Notes: a model not told the origin generated them from the sequence alone. Shown: positions 25,981 to 35,297, counted from the first letter of the stretch. The stretch: 47,252 bases of DNA from CAZVLE01 sp964627855 (GCA_964627855.1 CAZVLE010000086.1:1-47252); one strand, 5' to 3'. Translations and numbers: made by a program.

Positions 25981-26451
25981 TTAAATCCCCTCAGGATGAT
26001 CTTGTCTGAATAATGCCAGCAAGACCTGTTCTTTTTCTTCCATTGTTTTTGCGTTTTCTGCCCGGTCATGATCATAGCCGATTAAGTGAAGAAAGCCATG
26101 TATGGCCAGGTGAATTAATTCAAGGTCAAGGCTGTGCCCCGCTTCGGTCGCCTGTTTCTCAGCCATATCGATAGAAATGTAAATATCACCAACAGGAAAT
26201 TCACTGTCATCATTCTTATTGTGGCTATCCTCTTCCAGGAAGCTAAAAGATAGCACATCGGTGGGTGCATCTTTATCCCTGTATTTTCGATTTAAACGCT
26301 GCAAAAATGCATTATCAGCAATAACTATCGTAACCTCACCGGCACTTAAACCACATTCCTCCAGAAGGTCGGTAAATATTTTATCGAGTCGGCCCGTGAG
26401 ATGATCACTTAGTGAGTACTTCAAAACCAGGTTTTTAAAATAAATTGTCAA
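25981..26451 (-). CDS. ybeY: Endoribonuclease YbeY
   Basis: Metallo-endoribonuclease for 16S rRNA maturation and ribosome quality control. The 156-residue protein has the zinc motif HLAIHGFLHLIGYDH and the upstream DVLSFSF region. The TTG start overlaps the pgpH stop (TTGA), so translation is coupled. Confidence 0.97.
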   Translation of the reverse strand: MTIYFKNLVLKYSLSDHLTGRLDKIFTDLLEECGLSAGEVTIVIADNAFLQRLNRKYRDKDAPTDVLSFSFLEEDSHNKNDDSEFPVGDIYISIDMAEKQATEAGHSLDLELIHLAIHGFLHLIGYDHDRAENAKTMEEKEQVLLALFRQDHPEGI

Positions 26452-28559
26452 TAATCCACAGCGCTCCCTTCCAACTCTGCTTTCAAATCTTTTTCAGGGT
26501 ATTCAATTCGTGAATGATAAATTCCTGACATGATATAGATAAAGGATTCTGTAATCTGATCAAGCGCGTTTAAGGTTAAATCACTCTGATCAAGCTGCCC
26601 GTCATCCAGTTTATCTTTGATCATACGTCTGATCATAGTTTCGACCCGGTTGACCGAAGGCTTTGAGAGAGAGCGCACTCCAGCTTCGACAGCATCAGCA
26701 AGCATGATGATAGCAGCTTCCTTGGACTGCGGTTTGGGGCCTTCATAGCGAAATTTATCGACAGTAACATCATCACGCAAGTTGTTCTCAAGGGCTTGCT
26801 GGTAAAAAAATGATATCATGCTGGTACCGTGGTGTTGGATAATTATATCAAGGATTGGCTCGGGCAGGCGATGCTTACGACCCAGGACAACCCCGTCCCT
26901 GGGGTGAGCCCCAATTATTAAGGCACTCAGGTTCGGAGACAGTTTTGTGTGGGGATTTTGTCCCGAAAGCTGGTTTTCAGAAAAGAAATAAGGACGTTTT
27001 AGTTTACCTATGTCGTGATAATAAGCCCCGACTCTTGTCAGGATAGCATTTGCCTTCACCGATTCTGCGGCGGCTTCGGCCATGTTAGATACCATCATGC
27101 TATGATAATAAGTTCCCGGCGCCTTTAAAAGCATTTCCCGTAACAAAGGATGGTTAGGGTTAGAAAGCTCCAGCAGGGTAATTGCCGTAGTCACTCCGAA
27201 TATACTTTCAAGGAAGGGTAGCATACCGATGGCAATCACCGCCGAGAATAAACCATTGCCAATTCCAGCTGCTATGCTGTAACCAAAGTTAAGTAAAGAA
27301 TCATATTCAAAACTGAGATTGCCAAAAAAAAGATAAATTGAAGCAATCACGGCAGCATTGGTAACCGCCACATAAAAGCCGGCCCGGGCCAGATCACTGC
27401 GCTGGCTTAACTTGGTAACAGCATAGATTGATACAAGACCGCCCAGGAGAGCTACTAAGATAGAAGAAAAATTGCCACCTGTAATCAATCCAACCAGCAA
27501 TGCCAGGACAATGTTAATGATGACGGCCAGCTTATAGCCAAAAATAACTGTCAGTATGATTACACCCATTGCTACAGGGATAAGGAAGCCGGAAAAATAA
27601 TTCGCTGCAGTAGCAAAGATCAGAGTAATATAAGAAACCAGACCCATCAACAGCAAAAGAGAAGGATTAACAAAAACCTCATTAACAAATATGTAGATAT
27701 ATATACCGACCAGAAGGAAAATGATCAGAAGCAGTAAAAAGAGTCCTACATAGGCCGGGTAATCAGCCTGTTGCCCCCGGATTAACCCCAGGTCTTCCAG
27801 CAGGGCCAGTTGCTGTTCCTTGACAGGCTCCCCCTCACTAAGAATCAGCGTGTTGCGTAAAACCAGGACAGGCTCGACCTGTCTTCGGGCCTGTTCACGA
27901 TTTTCTTCGGTCACCTGGGCATTATAGTGCATGTTCTGTTCTACCAGCGGCCTGACAACAACCTCGGCAATCCTTTTAAGATCAGCACTAAAGGGATAGA
28001 GCGCTATTTCCTGTCCGATCCGCCGCCTGATCAGATCAACTTCATCTTCTTTAATGCCCTGTTCAAAAATTTCACTGATCGAATTGTTTAACCTGCCCTG
28101 TAGGTCTCTTAGTGTTTCCCGGTCGGTTAAAAGTGCTGAGACAGTGTTGGATGGCATATCCTCAGGTAATCGTTTCTGAATCTCGGTTACTCTTTCCTCC
28201 TGTTCCAACTCAGGATCATCCTTGATTTCCACAACCAGATCAAAGAAAGCTCCTACCTCTCGTAGTGCTCTTTCCAAAACCGCCGGGTTATAGTCAAAAG
28301 CATCAGGTACACCTTCCGCTGCCTGCTCTCTTAGCCGCTCAGTTGTATATTCATCGAGAATATCGCGCGGGGCATAAACTGTCCTGGGACTGGGCATACC
28401 CACAGTTAAATCGACCCGTGCGGGCATACTGACCAGGGCCAACAAGCCGTATATGGCTAAAAAGAGAACCGGCACCAAAATAAACTTCTGCAGACGCTTA
28501 TTTGATTTGAAAGAGATTGACCGGTCAAAAAGATCTTTAAAGGTTTTTTTCAGTTTCAT
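26448..28559 (-). CDS. pgpH: 7TM-HD phosphohydrolase, cyclic di-AMP phosphodiesterase family
   Basis: PgpH/YqfF-type membrane phosphodiesterase that hydrolyses cyclic di-AMP in Firmicutes. An N-terminal membrane segment is followed by an extracytoplasmic domain (about residues 45-260), seven clustered membrane segments (about 270-470), then a cytoplasmic HD domain with YYHDIGKLKRP, HHG and LADAVEAGVRS. About 703 residues. I start it at ATG 28559, where AAAGGA is about six bases upstream; the alternative at 28586 lies deeper inside phoH. It overlaps phoH by 23 bases. Confidence 0.95.
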   Translation of the reverse strand: MKLKKTFKDLFDRSISFKSNKRLQKFILVPVLFLAIYGLLALVSMPARVDLTVGMPSPRTVYAPRDILDEYTTERLREQAAEGVPDAFDYNPAVLERALREVGAFFDLVVEIKDDPELEQEERVTEIQKRLPEDMPSNTVSALLTDRETLRDLQGRLNNSISEIFEQGIKEDEVDLIRRRIGQEIALYPFSADLKRIAEVVVRPLVEQNMHYNAQVTEENREQARRQVEPVLVLRNTLILSEGEPVKEQQLALLEDLGLIRGQQADYPAYVGLFLLLLIIFLLVGIYIYIFVNEVFVNPSLLLLMGLVSYITLIFATAANYFSGFLIPVAMGVIILTVIFGYKLAVIINIVLALLVGLITGGNFSSILVALLGGLVSIYAVTKLSQRSDLARAGFYVAVTNAAVIASIYLFFGNLSFEYDSLLNFGYSIAAGIGNGLFSAVIAIGMLPFLESIFGVTTAITLLELSNPNHPLLREMLLKAPGTYYHSMMVSNMAEAAAESVKANAILTRVGAYYHDIGKLKRPYFFSENQLSGQNPHTKLSPNLSALIIGAHPRDGVVLGRKHRLPEPILDIIIQHHGTSMISFFYQQALENNLRDDVTVDKFRYEGPKPQSKEAAIIMLADAVEAGVRSLSKPSVNRVETMIRRMIKDKLDDGQLDQSDLTLNALDQITESFIYIMSGIYHSRIEYPEKDLKAELEGSAVDY

Positions 28560-29538
28560 CTTTTTTCCTTTCCCTTTCAACCTCATATGCTTCGTAAGCT
28601 TTGATGATACTCTGGACTAGAGGATGCCTGACAACATCTTTATCTGTTAGATAGACAAGAGCAATACCCTCAATTCCCGCTAATATTCTCGGCGCTTCCT
28701 CCAGTCCGGAAAAACGTCCGCGCGGCAAGTCAATTTGAGTTATATCACCGGTGATTATCGCTTTCGATCCAAATCCAAGCCTGGTTAAAAACATCTTCAT
28801 CTGTTCAGATGTAGCATTCTGACCTTCATCAAGAATGACAAATGAATCATCAAGAGTTCGACCACGCATATAAGCCAGGGGGGCTATTTCGATAATACCC
28901 TTTTCCCGATACTTCTGAAAGACCTCGATTCCCATCAAATCATATAGGCCATCGTAAATAGGCCTCAGGTAGGGATCAACTTTATCCTGAAAATCGCCCG
29001 GTAGAAAACCAAGATGTTCACCAGCCTCAACAGCTGGCCGGGTTAAAATCAATCGCTGAACCTGTTTGTTTTTCAGCGCATCTACCGCCATGGCCAGGGC
29101 TAAGTATGTTTTGCCGGTCCCGGCCGGACCGATTGATAAAACGATATCATGACAGCGAATTGCTTCCAGGTAACGTTTCTGACCAATTGTTTTAGGTCGA
29201 ATCTGTTTGCCGCGATGTGTAACCAGGACCAAGTCGCTAAAAAGAGTCCGAATCATATTTACTTCTCCCTGGCCGGTTAACTTCAACGCATATTCAAATT
29301 CCCGATCAGTTAAAAGATGGCCCCTGCGAATATGAGCCAGTAATTCCTGAAACATGATATAAATAACTTCAACATCCTCAGGTGAACCCTCGATATAGAG
29401 TTCATGACCCTTCGGGATGAGCCGAACATTAAAGCTATCTTCAATCAAGTCAAAATGACGGTCATGTTTGCCCAGAAGTTGAACCGATTCATCACCACCA
29501 GACAACATAATTGCCTTGCTCGTTATACTATCGGTCAA
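28537..29538 (-). CDS. phoH: PhoH-family ATPase/RNA helicase-like protein
   Basis: The 333-residue cytoplasmic protein has an N-terminal KH-like region, then the PhoH P-loop SIGPAGTGKTYLALAMAVDA, RLILTRPAVEAGEHLGFLPG, and the Walker B segment FVILDEGQNAT. PhoH proteins are linked to RNA metabolism and to YbeY, which is two genes downstream. Length and order (phoH-pgpH-ybeY) are conserved. Its last 23 bases overlap pgpH. Confidence 0.95.
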   Translation of the reverse strand: MTDSITSKAIMLSGGDESVQLLGKHDRHFDLIEDSFNVRLIPKGHELYIEGSPEDVEVIYIMFQELLAHIRRGHLLTDREFEYALKLTGQGEVNMIRTLFSDLVLVTHRGKQIRPKTIGQKRYLEAIRCHDIVLSIGPAGTGKTYLALAMAVDALKNKQVQRLILTRPAVEAGEHLGFLPGDFQDKVDPYLRPIYDGLYDLMGIEVFQKYREKGIIEIAPLAYMRGRTLDDSFVILDEGQNATSEQMKMFLTRLGFGSKAIITGDITQIDLPRGRFSGLEEAPRILAGIEGIALVYLTDKDVVRHPLVQSIIKAYEAYEVERERKKDETEKNL

Positions 29539-29627
29539 TAAGCACTGTACTCCCTTCTCGCTTAAACTAGATTCAGTACTAATTCGACGGTTAATATAAT
29601 AAATCCTTTAGAGGTGTGATCAGCGCT

Positions 29628-30107
29628 TCAGCGCTTTCGACGCTGTGCCGTTGACGGTCCAAATATTTCATGGAAGATAAAAGCAGCTACCAGGGGCTCT
29701 TTCTGCCTGAAAATACGCTCCAAATGCATGCTGACAGAACCGGGGGAGGCAGCAGTAGAAGGGCGGGGAGGCAATCTTTTTGCTGCTCTCTTACTGCCTT
29801 CCCTCTGCACCTGTTCATAAACCTCAGGCGGTGAATCTGATTGATACGAAGTCACAGGTTCATAAACAGGATCGGAAACAGGCTCGTGAGCAGGCACAGG
29901 CTCAGCTTTTTCCTCGAGAATATCCAGCCCGAAAAAGGGATCGATGCGTTCTTTCTTAGGAGGGGAAACAAGAGTTTCCTCCTCTTCTTCAAATTCGGCC
30001 GGTATTGTTCGCTTTTCTACCGATCGATCACCGCGCAACCCTTTAATCAGGGCATTGATCACGTTAAAGACAATGATAACTACAACAAGAGTAATAATAC
30101 CTTCCAT
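29628..30107 (-). CDS. Membrane-anchored protein of unknown function
   Basis: The 159-residue protein starts with one membrane helix (about residues 3-22), then a charged, Glu- and Pro-rich linker, probably disordered, and a short conserved-looking tail around LVAAFIFHEIFGPST with a basic end. I do not recognise a named family. It lies between floA and phoH, where Bacillus has yqfB and the sporulation genes yqfC/yqfD. The link to floA suggests a membrane-domain role, but this is inference. A start at ATG with GGGGGTGG near it is reasonable. Confidence 0.65.
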   Translation of the reverse strand: MEGIITLVVVIIVFNVINALIKGLRGDRSVEKRTIPAEFEEEEETLVSPPKKERIDPFFGLDILEEKAEPVPAHEPVSDPVYEPVTSYQSDSPPEVYEQVQREGSKRAAKRLPPRPSTAASPGSVSMHLERIFRQKEPLVAAFIFHEIFGPSTAQRRKR

Positions 30108-30137
30108 AGCAGGCCACCCCCTTCCGGATTCACTTTA

Positions 30138-31121
30138 TTATTTTTCCTGCTGTTCCTGATCAGTAACCTTGCTGATGCTCTGACGCATATCGGTATCGGC
30201 CATAACGTTCTTCAGTTGATAATAATCCATTACTCCAAGATTGCCGTCACGTAAAGCCTGGGCCATTGCTTTGGGCACTTCTGCCTCTGCTTCAACTACC
30301 TTTGCCCTCATTTGCTGGACTTCGGCAACCATTTCCTGTTCCCTGGCTACCGCCATAGCCCGCCTCTCTTCTGCTTTAGCCTGAGCGATACGCTTATCGG
30401 CCTCGGCCTGATCGGTCTGTAACTGAGCGCCAATGTTTTTGCCAACATCGACATCGGCAACATCAATGGAAAGAATTTCATAAGCCGTACCGGAGTCAAG
30501 GCCCTTGTTAAGGACTGTGTTGGATATTTTATCAGGGTTCTCCAGAACCATCTTGTGATTCTCCGAAGAGCCAATCGTCGTCACAATACCCTCACCCACA
30601 CGGGCAATAATGGTCTCCTCGCCGGCACCTCCAACGAGGCGATCGATATTGGCCCTGACCGTTACTTTAGCCCGTGCCTTAACCTCAATCCCGTCCTTGG
30701 CGACAGCGGCAACAACCGGCGTTTCAATAACCTTCGGGTTTACACTCATCTGCACTGCCTGCAAAACATCCCGGCCCGCCAGGTCAATAGCAGCTGCCCG
30801 TTCAAAGGGCAGAGGAATCTCGGCCCGCTGGGCGGCAATCAGGGCATTTACGACCCGATCAACATTACCACCGGCCAAAAAATGACCTTCAAGTTTGTTT
30901 ACACTAAGTTCTAGACCGGCCTTCGTGGCCTTGATCAGAGGCACAACGATTTTTACCGGTGACACCCTTCGCAGGCGCATGCCAATTAAAGCAAATATAC
31001 CAACGGGTACCCTGGCAGCCAGTGCCGATATCCAAAGCCCGATGGGGACAAAACTCAAAATTACAGCTAGAACAATAACAATTAAAACAATCATTAAGAG
31101 CAGGGGAATTAGCTGTTCCAT
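30138..31121 (-). CDS. floA: Flotillin-like protein FloA
   Basis: The 327-residue UPF0365/YqfA protein. It has an N-terminal membrane hairpin (about residues 1-45), a SPFH-like domain with GLELSVNKLEGHFLAGGNVD and EVKARAKVTVRANIDRLVGG, and a C-terminal coiled-coil rich in EA repeats (QAKAEERRAMAVAREQEM). Flotillins organise functional membrane microdomains. It follows the NfeD gene as in Bacillus (yqeZ-yqfA), and the two proteins act together. Confidence 0.97.
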   Translation of the reverse strand: MEQLIPLLLMIVLIVIVLAVILSFVPIGLWISALAARVPVGIFALIGMRLRRVSPVKIVVPLIKATKAGLELSVNKLEGHFLAGGNVDRVVNALIAAQRAEIPLPFERAAAIDLAGRDVLQAVQMSVNPKVIETPVVAAVAKDGIEVKARAKVTVRANIDRLVGGAGEETIIARVGEGIVTTIGSSENHKMVLENPDKISNTVLNKGLDSGTAYEILSIDVADVDVGKNIGAQLQTDQAEADKRIAQAKAEERRAMAVAREQEMVAEVQQMRAKVVEAEAEVPKAMAQALRDGNLGVMDYYQLKNVMADTDMRQSISKVTDQEQQEK

Positions 31122-31148
31122 AGTTTAATAACCTCCATTTATTTATAT

Positions 31149-32474
31149 TTAATGTTCCTTTTGCTGGGACCGAACGATTACACGCACACCTTCAACCCGA
31201 TCCACAACCACCGCTTCACCAGCAGGAATATAAGCCCCTTCGCTGACTACATCAATCCGTCGTCCATCAATCGTGACAGCCCCTGATGGGCGCAGGGCAG
31301 TAACGGTTACCCCTTCGAGTCCGACCAGGTTTTTTTGATCAAGGGGCGCTACGTAACCCAAATCGGCCCTCTCTTCTTCTGATAAGATAATGTGACGCAA
31401 AGCGCCCCTGCCGGCAAAATAACGGAAGGCTACTATGGAGAAAACAGTAGCAAGCACAACAGAAATCAGCAACATCACCATTCCGGTCTGAACGGAAACT
31501 GCTGCCAACACTATTGAAACAAGGGTTGAAATTAGTCCGGTGATGCCAAAAACGCCAAAACCGGGCATGAATGCCTCAACAAGCATGAGGGCTACTCCGA
31601 AGACGAAGAGGATTAAAACCCAGTACTCGGCCATACCGGCGGCAATATTACCGCCAAAATAGAGAGCAAAAGCTGCCAGGCTGATGATACCAGCCACCCC
31701 AAAACCAGCCGAGATAACCTCGAGGATTAAACCGCCAATGCCAATCATCAATAAAAGTGTACCGACCACTGGATTAGTAGTCCAGCTAATCAGGCTATCA
31801 CTAACCCGGGTTTCAACAATTCTCCATTCGGCCCCGGGTAAACCAATTGCTTCTAAAAGCTCGTCTTTATTTTCAACGGTTCCCTCACTATAACCTACTG
31901 TCAAAGCTTCGGAAGCAGTCAGAGTCAGCAAGACACCCTCTTCAACCAGATCTTCTATGACCAGATCACGGCGGACCATGGCAGAGGCAACCTCAGGATC
32001 CCTACCCTGCCGTTCCGCCATACCAACCATTTCTTTTTCCCAAAAAGAGAGGGCTTTTTCATCAACCTCCCCCAATCCGAGAAAACGCGGCTCGGCAGCA
32101 CCAATAGTGCTGCCCGGTACCATATATATTTCATCGGCGGCAAGGGCAAGAAAAGCCCCGGCAGAAATCGCATTGGGTCGCACAAAAGCATAAACAGGTC
32201 CCCCGTAATCATCCATCAGTCGCCTGATGTCTTCAGCGGAATTAATGAATCCGCCTGGAGTATCCAGCTCCAAGACTACCGCAGCCGCTTCAACTGACCA
32301 GGCTTCATCGAAAGCATGTCCGACATAACTGACAGTACCGGGGTCAATGGTCCCCTTGATGTCGATTACAACCACTAGATCATCACTTACTGCGTCACCG
32401 GAAAAAGGCCCCAGTATTAAAAAACCTGTGACCAGACAGGCCACGCTCAATAATATCCTTGATAATCTGCGCAA
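31149..32474 (-). CDS. NfeD-family membrane protease
   Basis: The 441-residue protein has an N-terminal signal/membrane segment, and a ClpP-like serine protease domain (about residues 30-210) with LELDTPGGFINSAEDI and the catalytic serine in NAISAGAFLALAAD. Four to five membrane helices follow, then a C-terminal NfeD OB-fold domain (LVGLEGVTVTALRPSGAV). The long form is partner to FloA and processes membrane proteins. Orthologue of Bacillus YqeZ, between yqeY and floA. Confidence 0.94.
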   Translation of the reverse strand: MRRLSRILLSVACLVTGFLILGPFSGDAVSDDLVVVIDIKGTIDPGTVSYVGHAFDEAWSVEAAAVVLELDTPGGFINSAEDIRRLMDDYGGPVYAFVRPNAISAGAFLALAADEIYMVPGSTIGAAEPRFLGLGEVDEKALSFWEKEMVGMAERQGRDPEVASAMVRRDLVIEDLVEEGVLLTLTASEALTVGYSEGTVENKDELLEAIGLPGAEWRIVETRVSDSLISWTTNPVVGTLLLMIGIGGLILEVISAGFGVAGIISLAAFALYFGGNIAAGMAEYWVLILFVFGVALMLVEAFMPGFGVFGITGLISTLVSIVLAAVSVQTGMVMLLISVVLATVFSIVAFRYFAGRGALRHIILSEEERADLGYVAPLDQKNLVGLEGVTVTALRPSGAVTIDGRRIDVVSEGAYIPAGEAVVVDRVEGVRVIVRSQQKEH

Positions 32475-32492
32475 ATTGAATTCTCCTTGGTT

Positions 32493-32520
32493 AAAAGCCC
32501 GGCCAGGAAGGCCGGGCTTT
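32493..32520 (-). terminator. Strong intrinsic terminator after yqeY
   Basis: AAAGCCCGGCC (32494-32504) and GGCCGGGCTTT (32510-32520) form an eleven-pair perfect stem with a five-base loop; on the minus strand it ends in TTTT. It sits between the yqeY stop and the nfeD start, so nfeD is probably transcribed by read-through or from a promoter close to it. Confidence 0.9.
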
Positions 32521-32963
32521 TATTGCAGAATCTTTTCGACCATCTGTCGGACAATACCGCCTTCGGCCTTCCCTTTTATCCGGGGCATCAGCAACCCCAT
32601 CACTTTGCCCATTTCCTGCCTGGTTTTCGCTCCGCTTTCGGTCACGGCAGCATGGACAAGCTTTTCAAGCTCTGCATCAGATAACTGTTCGGGCAGGTAA
32701 GTCCTCAATATGGCAATCTCTTTTTTTAGATCTTCCAGTAAATCCTCACGCCCAGATCGTTCATAATCGCTTAAAGCTTCTTGTCTTCTTTTAACTTCCC
32801 GGCTGAGGATTGTCAGCTCTTCCTCAAGATCAAGCGGCCCTTTCTTCGCAATAGCACTGTTCTGCAGTTCGGCGCGCAGTAACCGGATAACCGACAAACG
32901 GAAACGATCTTTTGCTTTTGTCGCTTCCTGTTGATCTTTAATCAGTTTTTCCGTCAAGGTCAT
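32520..32963 (-). CDS. yqeY: GatB/YqeY-domain protein
   Basis: About 147 residues. It begins TLTEKLIKDQQEATKAKD and contains RLSVIRLLRAEL, and the tail has KTRQEMGKVMGLLMP, all typical of YqeY. The domain resembles the tRNA-binding tail of the GatB amidotransferase subunit; its own function is not established. ATG 32963 is chosen from family alignment; GTG 32972 is only three bases from the GGAGG site. It follows rpsU, the usual order. Confidence 0.92.
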   Translation of the reverse strand: MTLTEKLIKDQQEATKAKDRFRLSVIRLLRAELQNSAIAKKGPLDLEEELTILSREVKRRQEALSDYERSGREDLLEDLKKEIAILRTYLPEQLSDAELEKLVHAAVTESGAKTRQEMGKVMGLLMPRIKGKAEGGIVRQMVEKILQ

Positions 32964-32992
32964 CTCGGGCACGCACCTCCCCCTTTAAAAGC

Positions 32993-33166
32993 CTAGCGAC
33001 GTCTCTTACGCGCAGCCTCAGCTTTTTTCTTGCGGCGTACGCTTGGTTTCTCATAATGTTCGCGCCTTCGTGCCTCAGATAAAACGCCGGCACGGGCACA
33101 TTGTTTTTTAAACCTTTTCAAAGCCTTATCCAAGGTCTCATTCTTGCCGATTTTCACTTCCGCCAT
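32993..33166 (-). CDS. rpsU: 30S ribosomal protein S21
   Basis: The 57-residue basic protein begins MAEVKIGKNETLDKALKRF, contains CARAGVLSEARRREHYEKPS and ends in a run of Arg/Lys. This is a complete bacterial S21, which helps 30S initiation. A G-rich ribosome site lies just before the ATG. It sits between the HIT gene and yqeY. Confidence 0.97.
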   Translation of the reverse strand: MAEVKIGKNETLDKALKRFKKQCARAGVLSEARRREHYEKPSVRRKKKAEAARKRRR

Positions 33167-33220
33167 AATTCTTCCCCCCTCTCCTAAAAACCATTGCCTA
33201 AAGGCATTTCGAACAGAAAA

Positions 33221-33583
33221 CTAAACACCCCTGCCCTTGGCTATGGTTTGCAACAAAGGTCTTCCTCCCAGGAGGTGGAGATGAAGATGAAAAACGACCT
33301 GACCCGCATCAGGACCGCAGTTAATAACTGTCCGGAAACCTTTTTTGTCGAGCTTAAAGGCCCTGGCAACTTCATTGGTAACCGTATGCAGATGTCCCAC
33401 CATGGCTTCGTCGTCTTTTTCCATGTCGAGCAAAGTCGGGATATGCTTGCGCGGTACAACAAGAATATGGACCGGGGCTGCCGGATTAATGTCCTTAAAA
33501 GCAACAGCGATATCATCTTCATAGACAATATCTGCATCCAGCTCCCGGTTGATAATCTTGCAAAATATACAATCCGCAGACAT
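33221..33583 (-). CDS. HIT-family nucleotide hydrolase (HinT-like)
   Basis: The 120-residue protein has the N-terminal zinc-type CIFCKI motif, then DINPAAPVHILVVPRKHI and the histidine triad HLHLHLLGG. HinT-type enzymes hydrolyse adenosine phosphoramidates and acyl-AMP. It is the first gene of the HIT-rpsU-yqeY unit, with AGGAGG seven bases before its ATG and an extended -10 promoter just upstream. Confidence 0.96.
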   Translation of the reverse strand: MSADCIFCKIINRELDADIVYEDDIAVAFKDINPAAPVHILVVPRKHIPTLLDMEKDDEAMVGHLHTVTNEVARAFKLDKKGFRTVINCGPDAGQVVFHLHLHLLGGRPLLQTIAKGRGV

Positions 33584-33603
33584 TCGAACTCCTCCTGACC
33601 GGT

Positions 33604-33612
33604 ATTATAACA
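33604..33612 (-). promoter_or_regulatory. Extended -10 promoter of the HIT-rpsU-yqeY unit
   Basis: Minus-strand TGTTATAAT is a TG-N-TATAAT extended -10 about 20 bases before the HIT start codon. No good -35 is seen 17 bases further up, which is usual for extended -10 promoters. Confidence 0.7.
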
Positions 33613-33710
33613 CAGCCGATTTGCCTTGAGAAGAGAATAGCTTCAACCGGACTGTGCCTAATTTTAAACTTCGCTACAGGCAAGCCCATAACCTTTATCT
33701 GTGAAAACTT

Positions 33711-33739
33711 TTTACACCCATCTGTTGATCGGCTATAAT
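33711..33739 (+). promoter_or_regulatory. Sigma-A promoter of selU-ylbF-HAD
   Basis: TTTACA (33711-33716), a 17-base spacer and a perfect TATAAT (33734-33739), about 40 bases before the selU start. Confidence 0.85.
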
Positions 33740-33779
33740 ATATTATTGAAAAGGATTTGCATGGGAAGTTGGTTTAACG

Positions 33780-34844
33780 ATGATGGAAATTGACATTCAT
33801 GAAGCTCTCGAACGCTCTGATCTTGTGTTCATTGATGTCCGCTCACCAGTTGAGTGCGCTGCCGCCTCTATACCGGGAGCAATTAACATACCCCTTTTTG
33901 ATGATCAGGAGCATCACCGGTTGGGCTTGATATACCGGCAGGAAGGTGAAGCCAGGGCCAGGCGTGTAGCCCTCAGTATAGTAGCACCCAAACTGCCCGG
34001 TTTGGTCGATCAAATCAGTGCTGCCAGCGGTTTAAAAACCCCTTTACTTTACTGCCGCAGGGGAGGATTACGCAGCGTTAGCCTTTACCACATCCTTAAC
34101 CTCAGTGGCGTCCAGGCCTATCGTTTGAAACGAGGGTATAAATCTTTTCGCCGTTATGTTAACGAACGCCTTAATAACTATGAGCTAAATAAGAAAGTAT
34201 ATGTCTTGCACGGCCTGACCGGTGTCGGTAAAACAGCCGTATTGGAAGCACTGGAAGAAAAGGCGGTGCCTGTTATTAACCTTGAAGCGCTGGCCTGCCA
34301 CCGCGGCTCTGTCTTTGGGGCTATCGGCGTAGCTAAAACTCGGTCACAAAAAGATTTTGATGCCCTGCTTTTAGCACAGCTTGATCAATATAAGGAGGCT
34401 CCTTATCTTTTTATTGAAGGCGAAAGCCGCCGCATAGGCGACATCTACCTGCCCGAATTTTTGACCACTGCCATTAGCAGGGGTAGAAAGATCCTGTTGA
34501 CCGCGCCTGTCGCTACCAGGACCAGGCGCATTGTTGAAACCTACACACCTGAAACGATGACATCGTCTGAACTTGAAGCAATAAAAACAGCCTTACTGTC
34601 ACTTAGCCGCCGCATGGGCCTGCAAAAAGTCAATGCCCTGATAACATTACTCGAAACGGGTCAGTACTACAAAGTAGCCGAAATATTGTGTACAGACTAT
34701 TATGATCATTTTTACAGTGATTCACACCTTGCCCATACAAATTTTGAGGCTGTAATAGACGCTACTGATATTGCCGGCGCTGTCTCCCGGGTGCTAAAAC
34801 TAGTTAATTTTACACCAGTGTCACTGGTGAAAACTGCACCATAG
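33780..34844 (+). CDS. selU: tRNA 2-selenouridine synthase
   Basis: The 354-residue MnmH/YbbB protein geranylates 2-thiouridine and replaces the sulfur with selenium at the wobble base of Lys, Glu and Gln tRNAs, using selenophosphate. The N-terminal rhodanese domain has FIDVRSPVE and the active-site loop YCRRGGLRS (C92). The C-terminal P-loop domain has GLTGVGKT at 145-152 and FIEGESRRIGD. It starts at one of two adjacent ATG codons (33780 or 33783), and leads the unit selU-ylbF-HAD. It implies selenium use in this organism; selD is not in the window. Confidence 0.93.
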   Translation: MMEIDIHEALERSDLVFIDVRSPVECAAASIPGAINIPLFDDQEHHRLGLIYRQEGEARARRVALSIVAPKLPGLVDQISAASGLKTPLLYCRRGGLRSVSLYHILNLSGVQAYRLKRGYKSFRRYVNERLNNYELNKKVYVLHGLTGVGKTAVLEALEEKAVPVINLEALACHRGSVFGAIGVAKTRSQKDFDALLLAQLDQYKEAPYLFIEGESRRIGDIYLPEFLTTAISRGRKILLTAPVATRTRRIVETYTPETMTSSELEAIKTALLSLSRRMGLQKVNALITLLETGQYYKVAEILCTDYYDHFYSDSHLAHTNFEAVIDATDIAGAVSRVLKLVNFTPVSLVKTAP

Positions 34845-34880
34845 CAACAACCTAAATAATCCGGAAGGAGTGAACTATTA

Positions 34881-35297
34881 ATGAATCCCTATGATGCAGC
34901 TCACGCGCTCGCCAAGGCTTTACGCGAATCAAAAGATTTAAAAGAATTGAAGGAAGCACAGTCCACTTTAAAGACAGACCAAGCGGCGCGAAACATGCTG
35001 ATTGACTTTCGCACCGAACAACTGAATCTGCAAAAACAAAAGCTTTCAGGGATTGAAGTATCTCCCGAGCAGGAGCAAAAACTTGAAAAACTGTTTGAAG
35101 TAATCAACATGAATAAAACAATCAAAGAGTTTCTACAGGCAGAATATAGAGCAGCTGTTCTGATGCAGGACATTTACAAAATCATTGGTGAAGCAACAGG
35201 TGAAATGATTGATGAAGATTTAATGGGTTTGCCGAAGGAAGATGATGAGAACGATATTGATGGCGGCAAGCAAGAGCCCGGTGATCTCGAGGTATGA
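34881..35297 (+). CDS. YlbF/YmcA-family protein
   Basis: The 138-residue, mostly helical protein begins NPYDAAHALAKALRESKDL and has FRTEQLNLQKQKLSG and AEYRAAVLMQDIYKIIG, matching the YlbF/YmcA family. In Bacillus these form a complex that helps RNase Y process mRNAs. The C terminus is acidic. A GGAAGGAG site precedes the ATG. It overlaps the HAD gene by four bases (ATGA). Confidence 0.88.
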   Translation: MNPYDAAHALAKALRESKDLKELKEAQSTLKTDQAARNMLIDFRTEQLNLQKQKLSGIEVSPEQEQKLEKLFEVINMNKTIKEFLQAEYRAAVLMQDIYKIIGEATGEMIDEDLMGLPKEDDENDIDGGKQEPGDLEV

